A stretch of DNA of 37,332 nucleotides from Limosilactobacillus sp. (GTDB lineage: Bacteria; Bacillota; Bacilli; Lactobacillales; Lactobacillaceae): the NCBI GenBank assembly GCA_030530845.1, contig JAUMUE010000015.1, positions 1 through 37,332 of the forward strand, given 5' to 3'. Positions 1 through 6,538 of this stretch are shown here, piece by piece. The notes below the pieces were generated by a model. It ran no database searches. It was not told the DNA's origin and saw only the letters and a program-made list of their open reading frames with translations. Position numbers and translations under genes: made by a program. Numbering within the stretch: position 1 is the stretch's first letter; every line of letters starts with the position of its first letter.

Positions 1-54
1 CACGCCGAAAGTAGTTGGGGGATCGCTCCCTGCGAGGATAGGACGTCGCCATGC
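1..54 (+). rRNA. rrf: 5S rRNA, 3' end (partial)
   Basis: The first 54 bases match the 3' part of Firmicute 5S rRNA, including the loop-E region GTAGTTGGGGGATCGC and the closing GAGGATAGGACG strand. The 5' part lies outside the window, so this is the tail of an rRNA operon reading into it. Only about 5 bases separate it from the following tRNA-Asn, so the two are probably cut from one transcript. The exact 3' end is an estimate. Confidence 0.9.
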
Positions 55-134
55 GTTATTCCGGCATAGCTCAGTTGGTAGAGCACCTGACTGTTAATCA
101 GGTTGTCGTCAGTTCGAGTCTGACTGCCGGAGTT
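54..134 (+). repeat. 81-bp direct repeat, copy A (tRNA-Asn with flanks)
   Basis: Exact match to 755-835: CGTTAT, the whole tRNA-Asn gene, then TT. The upstream CGTTAT includes the last base of 5S rRNA and the 5S-tRNA spacer in this copy. Confidence 0.9.
60..132 (+). tRNA. tRNA-Asn (GTT), copy 1
   Basis: A 73-base cloverleaf: acceptor arms TCCGGCA and TGCCGGA with discriminator G, and anticodon loop CTGTTAA giving GTT. CCA is not encoded. It lies directly behind the 5S rRNA and belongs to that operon. An identical copy lies at 761-833. Confidence 0.96.
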
Positions 135-136
135 GT

Positions 137-175
137 AAAGCTGTTGGCTGGTATGGTTAGCAGCTTTTCTTTTTA
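137..175 (+). terminator. Hairpin with T-rich tail between tRNA-Asn and tRNA-Thr
   Basis: AAAGCTG (137-143) pairs with CAGCTTT (161-167), followed by TCTTTTTA. The loop is long (17 nt), so it may be only a partial terminator or a processing hairpin, because tRNA-Thr follows without an obvious promoter. Confidence 0.5.
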
Positions 176-176
176 T

Positions 177-249
177 GCCGACATAGCTCAGCTGGTAGAG
201 CATCTCCCTCGTAAAGAGAAGGTCGGAGGTTCGACTCCTCTTGTCGGCA
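177..249 (+). tRNA. tRNA-Thr (CGT)
   Basis: A 73-base cloverleaf with acceptor arms GCCGACA and TGTCGGC and discriminator A. The anticodon loop CTCGTAA gives CGT, reading ACG codons. The anticodon stem has one non-pairing position (C-A) next to the loop. CCA is not encoded. It probably shares the rRNA operon transcript. Confidence 0.94.
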
Positions 250-310
250 TTTTTTAATACAGAAATTACGTCACACCAACTATCACTTACCAGCTAGTAG
301 GTGTTTTCTT

Positions 311-339
311 TTGGACAAATTCTTAAAATCGGCTAGAAT
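311..339 (+). promoter_or_regulatory. Promoter of the monooxygenase-fold gene
   Basis: TTGGAC (311-316), a 17-base spacer, and TAGAAT (334-339). It lies 28 bases before the start codon, with an AAGGAGG ribosome site at 354-360. Confidence 0.7.
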
Positions 340-367
340 GTTCGTATAAGTTCAAGGAGGAGATCTA

Positions 368-694
368 ATGTCATTAACGATTAACTTGTACTACACCGGA
401 AAGAACGGTTCTGCACGCCGTTTTATGGATGAAATGGAAGCAAGTGGGATTGCAGACCGGATTCGTAAGGAAGATGGAAACGAACGCTACGAATACTTCA
501 TACCTGCAAATGATCCTGAGACGGTTTTGTTGATTGACAGTTGGAAAGACCAAGAGTCAATTGAACGTCACCACCAATCAGAAATGATGAATGAATTGGC
601 AGCACTGCGCGAAAAGTATGATCTCCATATGAAAGTAGAACGCTTCGTATCAGCGGAAGAACCTGATTCTGATCAAAAGTACATTCGTAAGTAA
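368..694 (+). CDS. Antibiotic biosynthesis monooxygenase (ABM) domain protein
   Basis: A 108-residue protein with the small ferredoxin-like ABM fold. It has an early beta strand INLYYTGKNGSARRFMDEM and a central EYFIP strand. The family signature follows: LIDSWKDQESIERHHQS at about residues 54-70, with the usual W...H pattern. Relatives are dimeric quinol or haem-type monooxygenases, or orphan ABM proteins of unknown substrate, so no reaction is claimed. The start is clear from AAGGAGG 7 bases upstream and its own promoter at 311-339. It is a single-gene unit held between two identical tRNA-Asn genes, with no functional neighbour to suggest a substrate. Confidence 0.75.
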   Translation: MSLTINLYYTGKNGSARRFMDEMEASGIADRIRKEDGNERYEYFIPANDPETVLLIDSWKDQESIERHHQSEMMNELAALREKYDLHMKVERFVSAEEPDSDQKYIRK

Positions 695-712
695 ATAATA
701 TTAAGAAAGTTC

Positions 713-741
713 TTGACGCGGTATTGTATCTTCTATATAAT
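713..741 (+). promoter_or_regulatory. Promoter of tRNA-Asn copy 2
   Basis: TTGACG (713-718), a 17-base spacer, and TATAAT (736-741). The tRNA begins 20 bases after the -10 box. This near-consensus promoter shows that copy 2 is transcribed independently of the rRNA operon. Confidence 0.85.
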
Positions 742-754
742 TATTACGTTAAAT

Positions 755-835
755 CGTTATTCCGGCATAGCTCAGTTGGTAGAGCACCTGACTGTTAATC
801 AGGTTGTCGTCAGTTCGAGTCTGACTGCCGGAGTT
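755..835 (+). repeat. 81-bp direct repeat, copy B
   Basis: Second copy of the repeat at 54-134. Sharing the bases that form the rRNA-operon spacer in copy A suggests that this copy came from the rRNA-linked gene. Confidence 0.9.
761..833 (+). tRNA. tRNA-Asn (GTT), copy 2
   Basis: Identical over all 73 bases to the gene at 60-132, including anticodon GTT. It has its own promoter and its own terminator, so it is a monocistronic unit. The identity extends into 6 upstream and 2 downstream bases. Confidence 0.96.
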
Positions 836-840
836 ATCTA

Positions 841-870
841 AGCACTGTTAATTCAGTGCTTTTTTGTTTT
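841..870 (+). terminator. Terminator of tRNA-Asn copy 2
   Basis: AGCACTG (841-847) pairs with CAGTGCT (854-860), a 6-base loop, then a T-rich tail. Confidence 0.88.
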
Positions 871-989
871 AAATAATTATCTTGCTGCTTTGACTTAATT
901 TAATTAACTTAACAGAGAAAGTTATCTTATTTATTAAAGCAAATGAAGAAAAATCTTCGTTGTTTTCTCACTAAATTCTTATAATAAAA

Positions 990-1018
990 TTGACGTGGTA
1001 AGGTTACACGTTTATAAT
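990..1018 (+). promoter_or_regulatory. Promoter of dtpT
   Basis: TTGACG (990-995), a 17-base spacer, and TATAAT (1013-1018), giving a leader of about 65 bases. The AT-rich stretch 871-989 upstream holds only a weak hairpin (GAAG/CTTC near 945) that I can see. Confidence 0.85.
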
Positions 1019-1090
1019 GTTCATATTCTTATTTTTATTTGCTAAGTAAATGTTGATATATCGGCATTTGCAAACTGGAGGAATTATTAT

Positions 1091-2581
1091 ATGAGTAAAG
1101 AGAGAAACTTAGATACAGCTTTCTTTGGTCAGCCTCGTGGTTTGTCTACTCTGTTCTTCACTGAAATGTGGGAACGGTTTAGTTACTACGGTATGCGGGC
1201 CATCCTGTTATTCTACATGTACTATGCCATTAAAGACGGTGGTTTAGGAATTAACCAAACAACTGCAGCATCTATCATGTCTATCTACGGGTCATTAGTT
1301 TACCTGTCAGGTGTTGTTGGTGGTTGGTTGTCTGACCGTGTATGGGGTGCTCGCCGGACTGTATTGATCGGTGGTATCTTGATCATGTTTGGTCACATCG
1401 CCTTGTCACTTCCATTTGGTATTCCAGCACTGTTTGCATCAATCGCATTGATTGTTGTTGGTACTGGTTTATTGAAGCCAAACGTTTCTGAAATGGTTGG
1501 TGGTCTCTACAGCCCAGAAGATCGTCGTCGTGATGCTGGTTTCAGTATGTTCGTCTTCGGTATCAACTTGGGTGCTGCAGTTGCTCCATGGGCCGTTCCA
1601 GCAGCTGCTAGTGGTTTTGGCCTCTGGCATGGTAACAACTTCCACGCTGGTTTCTCATTGGCAGCCATTGGTATGTTCTTCGCATTGATTCAATACGTAA
1701 TCGGTGGTCGCAAGTACCTTTCAGACGCTAGCCTTTACCCACAAGATCCAATTGAAAAGAGCGAATTGAACAAGGTTATCACTCGCGCAGTTATCGGGGT
1801 AGTTGCAATTGCTATTATTCTTGCCTTACTCGCAGTGCTTGGTCAATTAAGCATCGCAAACATCATCAACTTGATCACGATTATTGCGATTGCATTACCA
1901 ATCTACTACTTTGTTATTATGCTTACTTCCAAGAAGGTTACTAAGACCGAAAAGTCACGGGTTGTTGCTTACATTCCACTTTTCATCGCTGCAGCAATCT
2001 TCTGGGGTATTGAAGAATCTGGTTCTGTTGTTTTGGCACTCTTCGCCGAACAACGGACTGTCCTTCACATTGGTGGTTGGCACTTCGCAGCTGCTAACTT
2101 CCAGACTTTGAACCCATTATTCATCATGATTCTTACTCCAGTATTCGTAACTCTCTGGAGCAAGTGGAAGAACCAACCAAGTGCACCTGGTAAGTTCGCC
2201 GCTGGTCTTGTCTTTGCCGGTTTGTCATACCTGTTTATGGCGTTACCTGCATTGATCCACGGTACTACTGCCGGTCGGGTATCTCCATTCTGGTTAGTTG
2301 GTTCATGGTTCATTGTTGAAATTGGTGAAATGCTTGTTTCTCCAATTGGGCTTTCTGTAACTACTCGCTTGGCACCTAAGACATACAAGTCACAAATGAT
2401 GAGTATGTGGTTCATGGCTGATGCAGCCGGTCAAGCAGTTAACGCCCAAATCGTTAAGTTCTACTCATCATCAACTGAAGTACCTTACTTCTTAGCTGTT
2501 GGTTTTGTCAGTGTAGTATTTGGTATTATCCTGATGTTCATGGTTAAGAAGATCCACGGCTTGATGGCGGGTATCGACTAA
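1091..2581 (+). CDS. dtpT: Di-/tripeptide:proton symporter, POT/PTR family
   Basis: A 496-residue polytopic membrane protein that imports di- and tripeptides with protons. Residues 25-34 carry the POT signature EMWERFSYYG (ExxERFxYYG), which couples proton and peptide binding. The LLKPNVSEMVGGLY stretch near 125-140 is the second family motif. About 12-14 hydrophobic segments span the length, which is normal for the family. The start has CTGGAGGA about 8 bases upstream. It is monocistronic, with a strong promoter at 990-1018 and a long terminator at 2596-2635. For a lactic acid bacterium living on protein breakdown, it fits with the cytoplasmic peptidase PepC encoded at 22487. Confidence 0.93.
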   Translation: MSKERNLDTAFFGQPRGLSTLFFTEMWERFSYYGMRAILLFYMYYAIKDGGLGINQTTAASIMSIYGSLVYLSGVVGGWLSDRVWGARRTVLIGGILIMFGHIALSLPFGIPALFASIALIVVGTGLLKPNVSEMVGGLYSPEDRRRDAGFSMFVFGINLGAAVAPWAVPAAASGFGLWHGNNFHAGFSLAAIGMFFALIQYVIGGRKYLSDASLYPQDPIEKSELNKVITRAVIGVVAIAIILALLAVLGQLSIANIINLITIIAIALPIYYFVIMLTSKKVTKTEKSRVVAYIPLFIAAAIFWGIEESGSVVLALFAEQRTVLHIGGWHFAAANFQTLNPLFIMILTPVFVTLWSKWKNQPSAPGKFAAGLVFAGLSYLFMALPALIHGTTAGRVSPFWLVGSWFIVEIGEMLVSPIGLSVTTRLAPKTYKSQMMSMWFMADAAGQAVNAQIVKFYSSSTEVPYFLAVGFVSVVFGIILMFMVKKIHGLMAGID

Positions 2582-2595
2582 TCTAAATTCCAATT

Positions 2596-2635
2596 ATTGG
2601 GTCAAAATTATTTTAATTTTGACCCAATTTTATTT
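2596..2635 (+). terminator. Terminator of dtpT
   Basis: A perfect 15-bp stem, ATTGGGTCAAAATTA (2596-2610) with its complement at 2614-2628, a 3-base loop and a T-rich tail. Confidence 0.92.
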
Positions 2636-2645
2636 TAAAAAGTGC

Positions 2646-2674
2646 TTGCAAAAAAGTTGTTTCTTCGGTATTAT
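2646..2674 (+). promoter_or_regulatory. Promoter of the tRNA-Tyr/tRNA-Gln unit
   Basis: TTGCAA (2646-2651), a 17-base spacer, and TATTAT (2669-2674). Transcription should start near 2681, about 49 bases before tRNA-Tyr. Confidence 0.7.
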
Positions 2675-2680
2675 ATTTAT

Positions 2681-2729
2681 TGTTGATTAGCGATAGTCAA
2701 CAATGGTGTCAAATGGCGTCACCATTTTT
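2681..2729 (+). other. Two-hairpin leader before tRNA-Tyr
   Basis: TGTTGA (2681-2686) pairs with TCAACA (2697-2702). AATGGTG (2702-2708) pairs with CACCATT (2720-2726) and is followed by TTT, directly against the tRNA 5' end. The second hairpin resembles a weak terminator or a processing guide. Confidence 0.5.
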
Positions 2730-2812
2730 GGAGGAGTAGCGAAGTCTGGTTAAACGCGACGGTCTGTAAAACCGTTCCTCTTGGTTCGGTGGTTCGAATC
2801 CACTCTCCTCCA
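2730..2812 (+). tRNA. tRNA-Tyr (GTA)
   Basis: An 83-base class II tRNA with acceptor arms GGAGGAG and CTCCTCC, discriminator A, anticodon loop CTGTAAA (GTA) and a long variable arm. It is co-transcribed with tRNA-Gln 10 bases downstream. Confidence 0.96.
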
Positions 2813-2822
2813 TTTTTATTAT

Positions 2823-2894
2823 TGGGCTATAGCCAAGCGGTAAGGCAACGGTTTTTGGTACCGTCATGCGCTGGTTCGAATCCAGCTAGCCCAA
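2823..2894 (+). tRNA. tRNA-Gln (TTG)
   Basis: A 72-base cloverleaf with acceptor arms TGGGCTA and TAGCCCA. The anticodon stem ACGGT/ACCGT encloses TTTTGGT, so the anticodon is TTG. The U1-A72 acceptor pair is typical of bacterial tRNA-Gln. Confidence 0.95.
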
Positions 2895-2901
2895 CTGACT
2901 G

Positions 2902-2933
2902 AAGGTTATCAGTGTTAGCTGATAACCTTTTTT
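2902..2933 (+). terminator. Terminator of the tRNA-Tyr/tRNA-Gln unit
   Basis: AAGGTTATCAG (2902-2912) pairs with CTGATAACCTT (2919-2929), a 6-base loop, and six T. Confidence 0.93.
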
Positions 2934-2962
2934 GTATGTCTAATCTTAAAAGGAGTTCTACT

Positions 2963-3604
2963 ATGCCAAAGCAAGGGAAATTCGCTAAGTCATCGCGAAT
3001 TAAACAGCTCAACAGCTTCAAGGTTAAGCGTCACCAACAGGCAAGCGGGATCGAGCAAAAAGACCTCGTGCAATACTTGATCTTGCGTTACGGCTTGACG
3101 CTGGCGAACAGGATGACGGAAGATGAGCGTAATACTACTGATCTCTTTATGCTCCAAGTTTGGGTGCGCCTTGCAAGCCAACAGGGGAACCTGCCGGAAA
3201 TTGTCCAAGAAGTGATCACCGATATGAATTCTAAAGTGCCTTGGCAGTTGTTGCGACTGGTCGATTCAATCTGGACTGACCAGGAGAAATTCCTGAAAAA
3301 AGAACTGGCAAATGCGCCACTGGATGAAAAAGTTTTCCTGACACCACTTAGTCAAGAAGATTTACGGATGATGATTGCTCAAGCACTGGCAATGAAAGGG
3401 GCTGCTGCGACGCTGTTGAAGGGTCACGCAAGTCCTGCAATCGTGAATCAAACGGCGCAGTTATTGCTTCCATCATTTTTCCAAAACGGGGAAATTGATT
3501 GGGAAAAGGTACGTGGGATTTTCAAACCACTACCATACGAACCAGCGGAAGAGTGGAGCAGTGAGACTCGTGACTGGCTGAAACGACTGAGCCAAAGAGA
3601 CTAA
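2963..3604 (+). CDS. Hypothetical protein, helical, basic N-terminus
   Basis: A 213-residue soluble protein that I do not recognise. The first 26 residues are strongly basic (MPKQGKFAKSSRIKQLNSFK). The rest looks mostly helical, with a hydrophobic alanine-rich helix near 145-165 and an acidic, tryptophan-containing end. There is no signal peptide, membrane segment, zinc motif or nucleotide-binding loop. I start it at 2963 because AAGGAG lies at 2950-2955. In-frame ATGs further upstream, at 2912 and 2936, fall in or against the tRNA terminator. The basic start could bind nucleic acid or the ribosome, but that is a guess. No promoter is obvious between the tRNA terminator and this gene, so it may rely on read-through. 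Confidence 0.75.
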   Translation: MPKQGKFAKSSRIKQLNSFKVKRHQQASGIEQKDLVQYLILRYGLTLANRMTEDERNTTDLFMLQVWVRLASQQGNLPEIVQEVITDMNSKVPWQLLRLVDSIWTDQEKFLKKELANAPLDEKVFLTPLSQEDLRMMIAQALAMKGAAATLLKGHASPAIVNQTAQLLLPSFFQNGEIDWEKVRGIFKPLPYEPAEEWSSETRDWLKRLSQRD

Positions 3605-3606
3605 GC

Positions 3607-3635
3607 TTGATGATTGACCAACTTATTGGTATAAA
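3607..3635 (+). promoter_or_regulatory. Promoter of the DHA2 transporter, extended -10
   Basis: TTGATG (3607-3612), a 17-base spacer ending in TGG, and TATAAA (3630-3635). The predicted start is near 3642. The terminator hairpin at 3654-3687 therefore lies inside the leader. Confidence 0.6.
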
Positions 3636-3653
3636 CAGTGAGTTATATTAATC

Positions 3654-3687
3654 AGGCTGTGGTGGAGCTATCACCATGGCCTTTTTT
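3654..3687 (+). terminator. Leader terminator/attenuator before the DHA2 transporter
   Basis: AGGCTGTGGTG (3654-3664) pairs over 11 bp, with two G-U pairs, with CACCATGGCCT (3672-3682), followed by six T. Only 20 bases separate it from the start codon, so no promoter fits in between. It must either end read-through from the upstream gene or attenuate the transporter's own transcript. Confidence 0.75.
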
Positions 3688-3707
3688 AAGCAAATGGAGG
3701 AATTATC

Positions 3708-5102
3708 GTGGAATCAAAACCAAAACATATTTATTTAGCGATTGCATCGTTGGCTGTGCTGACGTTTGTAGGGATCTTAAATGAAACATCGATGAACGTT
3801 ACTTATCCAACTCTGTCGACGGAAATGGGTGTTTCACTCGACACGGTTCAGTGGATCACGACCGGGTACCTGTTGATGGTGACGGTTACGATGGGGACGA
3901 CAGCGTACCTGTTACGTCAATTTAAGGCGCGGAATTTACAATTAGTTGCCGTGCTTGCGTTCGTCCTTGGTGATCTGATGTGTGCGATGGCGCCAAACTT
4001 TACGTTGCTTTTGCTGGGGCGGTTGATTCAGGCGGTGGCAACTGGTCTGTCGACGCCAATCTTGTTCCACTTGATTTTCACGGAAATCCCACGTGAGCGT
4101 CTGGCTTCGATGACTGGTTTTGCGGGAATGGTCATTTCGTTTGCGCCTGCACTTGGTCCTACATACGGTGGATGGATTTCTGCTATCATGTCATGGCGGA
4201 TGATCTTCTGGTTGATCCTGCCATTTGCGCTGATCAGTCTGTTGTTGGGACAATTATTCATCCGCAACACGCCATTCGGTAATGACAAGCAATTCAGTTA
4301 CGCAAGTTTGATTAGCCTGAGTGTGGCATTGGTAAGTACGGTTTATGCGTTCTCTACAATCGGTGAACAAGGATTGTCTTGGCAACTGGTGCTTTGGTTA
4401 GTTATTGCAGCAGTCGCATTCTCATTCTTCATTTACATCAACAACCATGGTGAATCACAACTGTTTGATTTGAGCGTCTTTAAGAACAAGATGCTGTGCT
4501 TGTCAACTTTGACTTACTTCAGTCTTCAATTCGTCAACATCGGGATTTCTTTGGTAATTCCACTCTATGCTCAATATGTGCTGGGTGCATCATCAACAAT
4601 CGCTGGTTTGGTACTGCTCCCTGGTTCAGTCTTCGGTGCCTTTATTGCGCCATTAGCCGGTCGTCTGGCGGACGCACAAGGATTTGCGAAGCCAGTAACG
4701 GCAGGTGGAATAATGTTGCTGGTTGGGACTGCTTGCTTCGTGATCTTCCAACACTGGTTAACGCCATTGCTGGTACTGGTGTTCTTCACCATACTGCGGA
4801 TTGGTTTTGCCATGGCATTCGGTAACACGATTACTAACGCCTCTGTCTTGGTTGATGCAAAGAATAGTGCTGACGTAAATTCTATTTTCAATATGGTTCA
4901 ACAATTTGCTGGCTCACTCGGTACTGGGATTTTGGCATCAATTATTGCTGTCTTCCAAAACAACATGAGTGGAAGCATGGCCAAGAAGACTTACGTAGGT
5001 GGTTTGGTCGATTATTCCTTCCTTACTCTGATTGCGGTAGTTATCCTGATTACGATTATTTCTAACTACCGGATGCAAAAACAAGCTAAAATTAGCAAGT
5101 AA
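3708..5102 (+). CDS. MFS transporter, DHA2 drug-efflux type
   Basis: A 464-residue major facilitator protein of the EmrB/QacA (DHA2) type, which exports drugs or lipophilic compounds using the proton gradient. About 14 hydrophobic segments are visible. TM1 carries LNETSMNVTYPTL. Motif C, ALGPTYGGWI, which is specific to antiporters, lies near residues 148-157. An LLGRLIQAVATG stretch near 103-113 contains the conserved arginine of TM4. The start is GTG, placed by TGGAGGA 8 bases upstream. Substrate is unknown. It has its own extended -10 promoter and a terminator hairpin in the leader, which suggests conditional expression. No dedicated TetR or MarR regulator is adjacent. Confidence 0.85.
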   Translation: MESKPKHIYLAIASLAVLTFVGILNETSMNVTYPTLSTEMGVSLDTVQWITTGYLLMVTVTMGTTAYLLRQFKARNLQLVAVLAFVLGDLMCAMAPNFTLLLLGRLIQAVATGLSTPILFHLIFTEIPRERLASMTGFAGMVISFAPALGPTYGGWISAIMSWRMIFWLILPFALISLLLGQLFIRNTPFGNDKQFSYASLISLSVALVSTVYAFSTIGEQGLSWQLVLWLVIAAVAFSFFIYINNHGESQLFDLSVFKNKMLCLSTLTYFSLQFVNIGISLVIPLYAQYVLGASSTIAGLVLLPGSVFGAFIAPLAGRLADAQGFAKPVTAGGIMLLVGTACFVIFQHWLTPLLVLVFFTILRIGFAMAFGNTITNASVLVDAKNSADVNSIFNMVQQFAGSLGTGILASIIAVFQNNMSGSMAKKTYVGGLVDYSFLTLIAVVILITIISNYRMQKQAKISK

Positions 5103-5106
5103 AGTA

Positions 5107-5115
5107 TGCTAAAAT
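5107..5115 (+). promoter_or_regulatory. Extended -10 promoter of the D-aspartate ligase gene
   Basis: TGC followed by TAAAAT. No good -35 box is visible upstream. The AAAGGAG ribosome site lies at 5144-5150. Confidence 0.45.
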
Positions 5116-5159
5116 ATTAGTTTGTAATATGCACGTTGCAATAAAAGGAGTGAGTAGCA

Positions 5160-6404
5160 ATGAGCGAACAACAATTTGTTCCGCTTATTTTGGGTAGTGA
5201 CTTCAATGCCTATGGAATGGCGCGGTCAATGTACGAAAAATATGGAGTTAAGTCACAGCTATATGCCCGATCACCATTGGCACCAACACGGTTTTCCAAG
5301 ATTGTCGAAATGCACTTTAATCCAGATCTTCAAAAGCCAGAAATTCTGACGAAGACCTTGATTTCCGCTGCAAAGCAATACATCGCAGAAGGCAAGAAAG
5401 TCGTATTGATTAGCTGCGGTGACGATTATACAGAGCTGGTTAGCAAGCACCGCGCGGAATTAGCTGAATACATGGCAATTCCATATGGGGACTATGATGC
5501 GGTTTCTAAGCTAACTAATAAGGAACAATTCTACAATGTCTGTGAAAAGTATGGTTTACCATATCCAAAGACAGATATTTTGAAGCCGGACTTGGATTAC
5601 AAGAATTACAAGTCACCGTTCGAATTTCCAATTGCTTTGAAGGCTGCGGACGCGGTTGAATGGCACAAGGGTAATTTTGAAGGTTACGAAAAGGCCTACA
5701 TTATCAATGATGCTGACCGCCTGCAAAAGGTATTGAAGACGATCTACGAGGATAGCCCATACAACGGTGATTTGATCCTCCAAGAATTCATCCCTGGTGA
5801 TGACAGCAACATGCGGACAATTAATTGCTACGTTGGTAAGGACCACCAAGTTAAGTTGATGAGCCTTGGCCACCCACTTTTGGAAGAGTGCGAACCTACC
5901 AACGTCGGTAATTATGTCGCAATCATGCCGGCTTACGATGAACAAATTTACCAAAATATCAAAAACTTCTTAGAGAGTGTCGACTTCACCGGTTTTGTTA
6001 ACTTCGACCTGAAGTATGATCGCCGTGATGGCCAATTCAAGGTATTCGACCTCAACCCACGTCAGGGACGGAGCAGTTTCTTCGTTTCCTTAAACGACCA
6101 TCAATTGGCAACCTACCCAGTTGAAGATTACGTTTTCGACAGCTTAAAGGATCAAGATACGCTTTACGCTAACCAAGATCCTTCTAAGTACAAGTTGTGG
6201 TTGAGCGTTTCTAAGAAGACCTTCCTGAAATATGCCAAGGACAATGACATTAAGAAGGAAGCTGAGAAGTTGATCAAGGAAGGCCGTTACGGTACGACCT
6301 ATAGCTACTCCAAGGACATGAACTTCATGCGTTGGCTTTTGGGTAAGCGGATTGACTCAGTTTCTGCAAAGAACTTCGCTAAGTACTTTGTGATGAAAAA
6401 GTAA
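5160..6404 (+). CDS. asl: D-aspartate ligase, ATP-grasp (peptidoglycan cross-bridge)
   Basis: A 414-residue ATP-grasp ligase strongly resembling Enterococcus faecium Aslfm. That enzyme activates the beta-carboxyl of D-aspartate as an acyl phosphate and joins it to the side-chain amine of the third stem residue (Lys, or Orn in some lactobacilli) of the nucleotide-linked peptidoglycan precursor. The N-terminus [20 protein letters not shown] (about 9-28) is typical of the family. The ATP-grasp metal site is [10 protein letters not shown], with D297, N299 and R301. It is cytoplasmic, with no signal or membrane segment. Downstream lie an aspartate transporter and an aspartate racemase, which would supply the D-aspartate. 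It has its own terminator at 6412-6444. The choice of Lys or Orn cannot be read from the sequence. Confidence 0.87.
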   Translation: MSEQQFVPLILGSDFNAYGMARSMYEKYGVKSQLYARSPLAPTRFSKIVEMHFNPDLQKPEILTKTLISAAKQYIAEGKKVVLISCGDDYTELVSKHRAELAEYMAIPYGDYDAVSKLTNKEQFYNVCEKYGLPYPKTDILKPDLDYKNYKSPFEFPIALKAADAVEWHKGNFEGYEKAYIINDADRLQKVLKTIYEDSPYNGDLILQEFIPGDDSNMRTINCYVGKDHQVKLMSLGHPLLEECEPTNVGNYVAIMPAYDEQIYQNIKNFLESVDFTGFVNFDLKYDRRDGQFKVFDLNPRQGRSSFFVSLNDHQLATYPVEDYVFDSLKDQDTLYANQDPSKYKLWLSVSKKTFLKYAKDNDIKKEAEKLIKEGRYGTTYSYSKDMNFMRWLLGKRIDSVSAKNFAKYFVMKK

Positions 6405-6411
6405 TAAAATC

Positions 6412-6444
6412 AAGGGATGACGGGACTTCCGTGATCCCTTTTTA
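6412..6444 (+). terminator. Terminator of the D-aspartate ligase gene
   Basis: AAGGGAT (6412-6418) pairs with ATCCCTT (6434-6440). An inner ACGG/CCGT stem adds to it, then comes a T run. Confidence 0.82.
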
Positions 6445-6472
6445 ATTTATAATAAGAAGCTTCAAATAACTG

Positions 6473-6501
6473 TTGAATTGGGGCCGGGTGAATGTAATAA
6501 T
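6473..6501 (+). promoter_or_regulatory. Promoter of the aspT-racemase operon
   Basis: TTGAAT (6473-6478), 17 bases, then AATAAT (6496-6501) preceded by TGT, an extended -10. The ribosome site of the next gene (GAAAGAGAA) is weak. Confidence 0.5.
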
Positions 6502-6538
6502 AGGCAAGAATTATTAAAATGAAAGAGAATCGAAATCG

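Noticed and set aside
51-257. Open frame running through 5S end, tRNA-Asn and tRNA-Thr
   Set aside because: The sequence is fully explained by RNA genes; there is no ribosome site and it is a by-product of tRNA composition.
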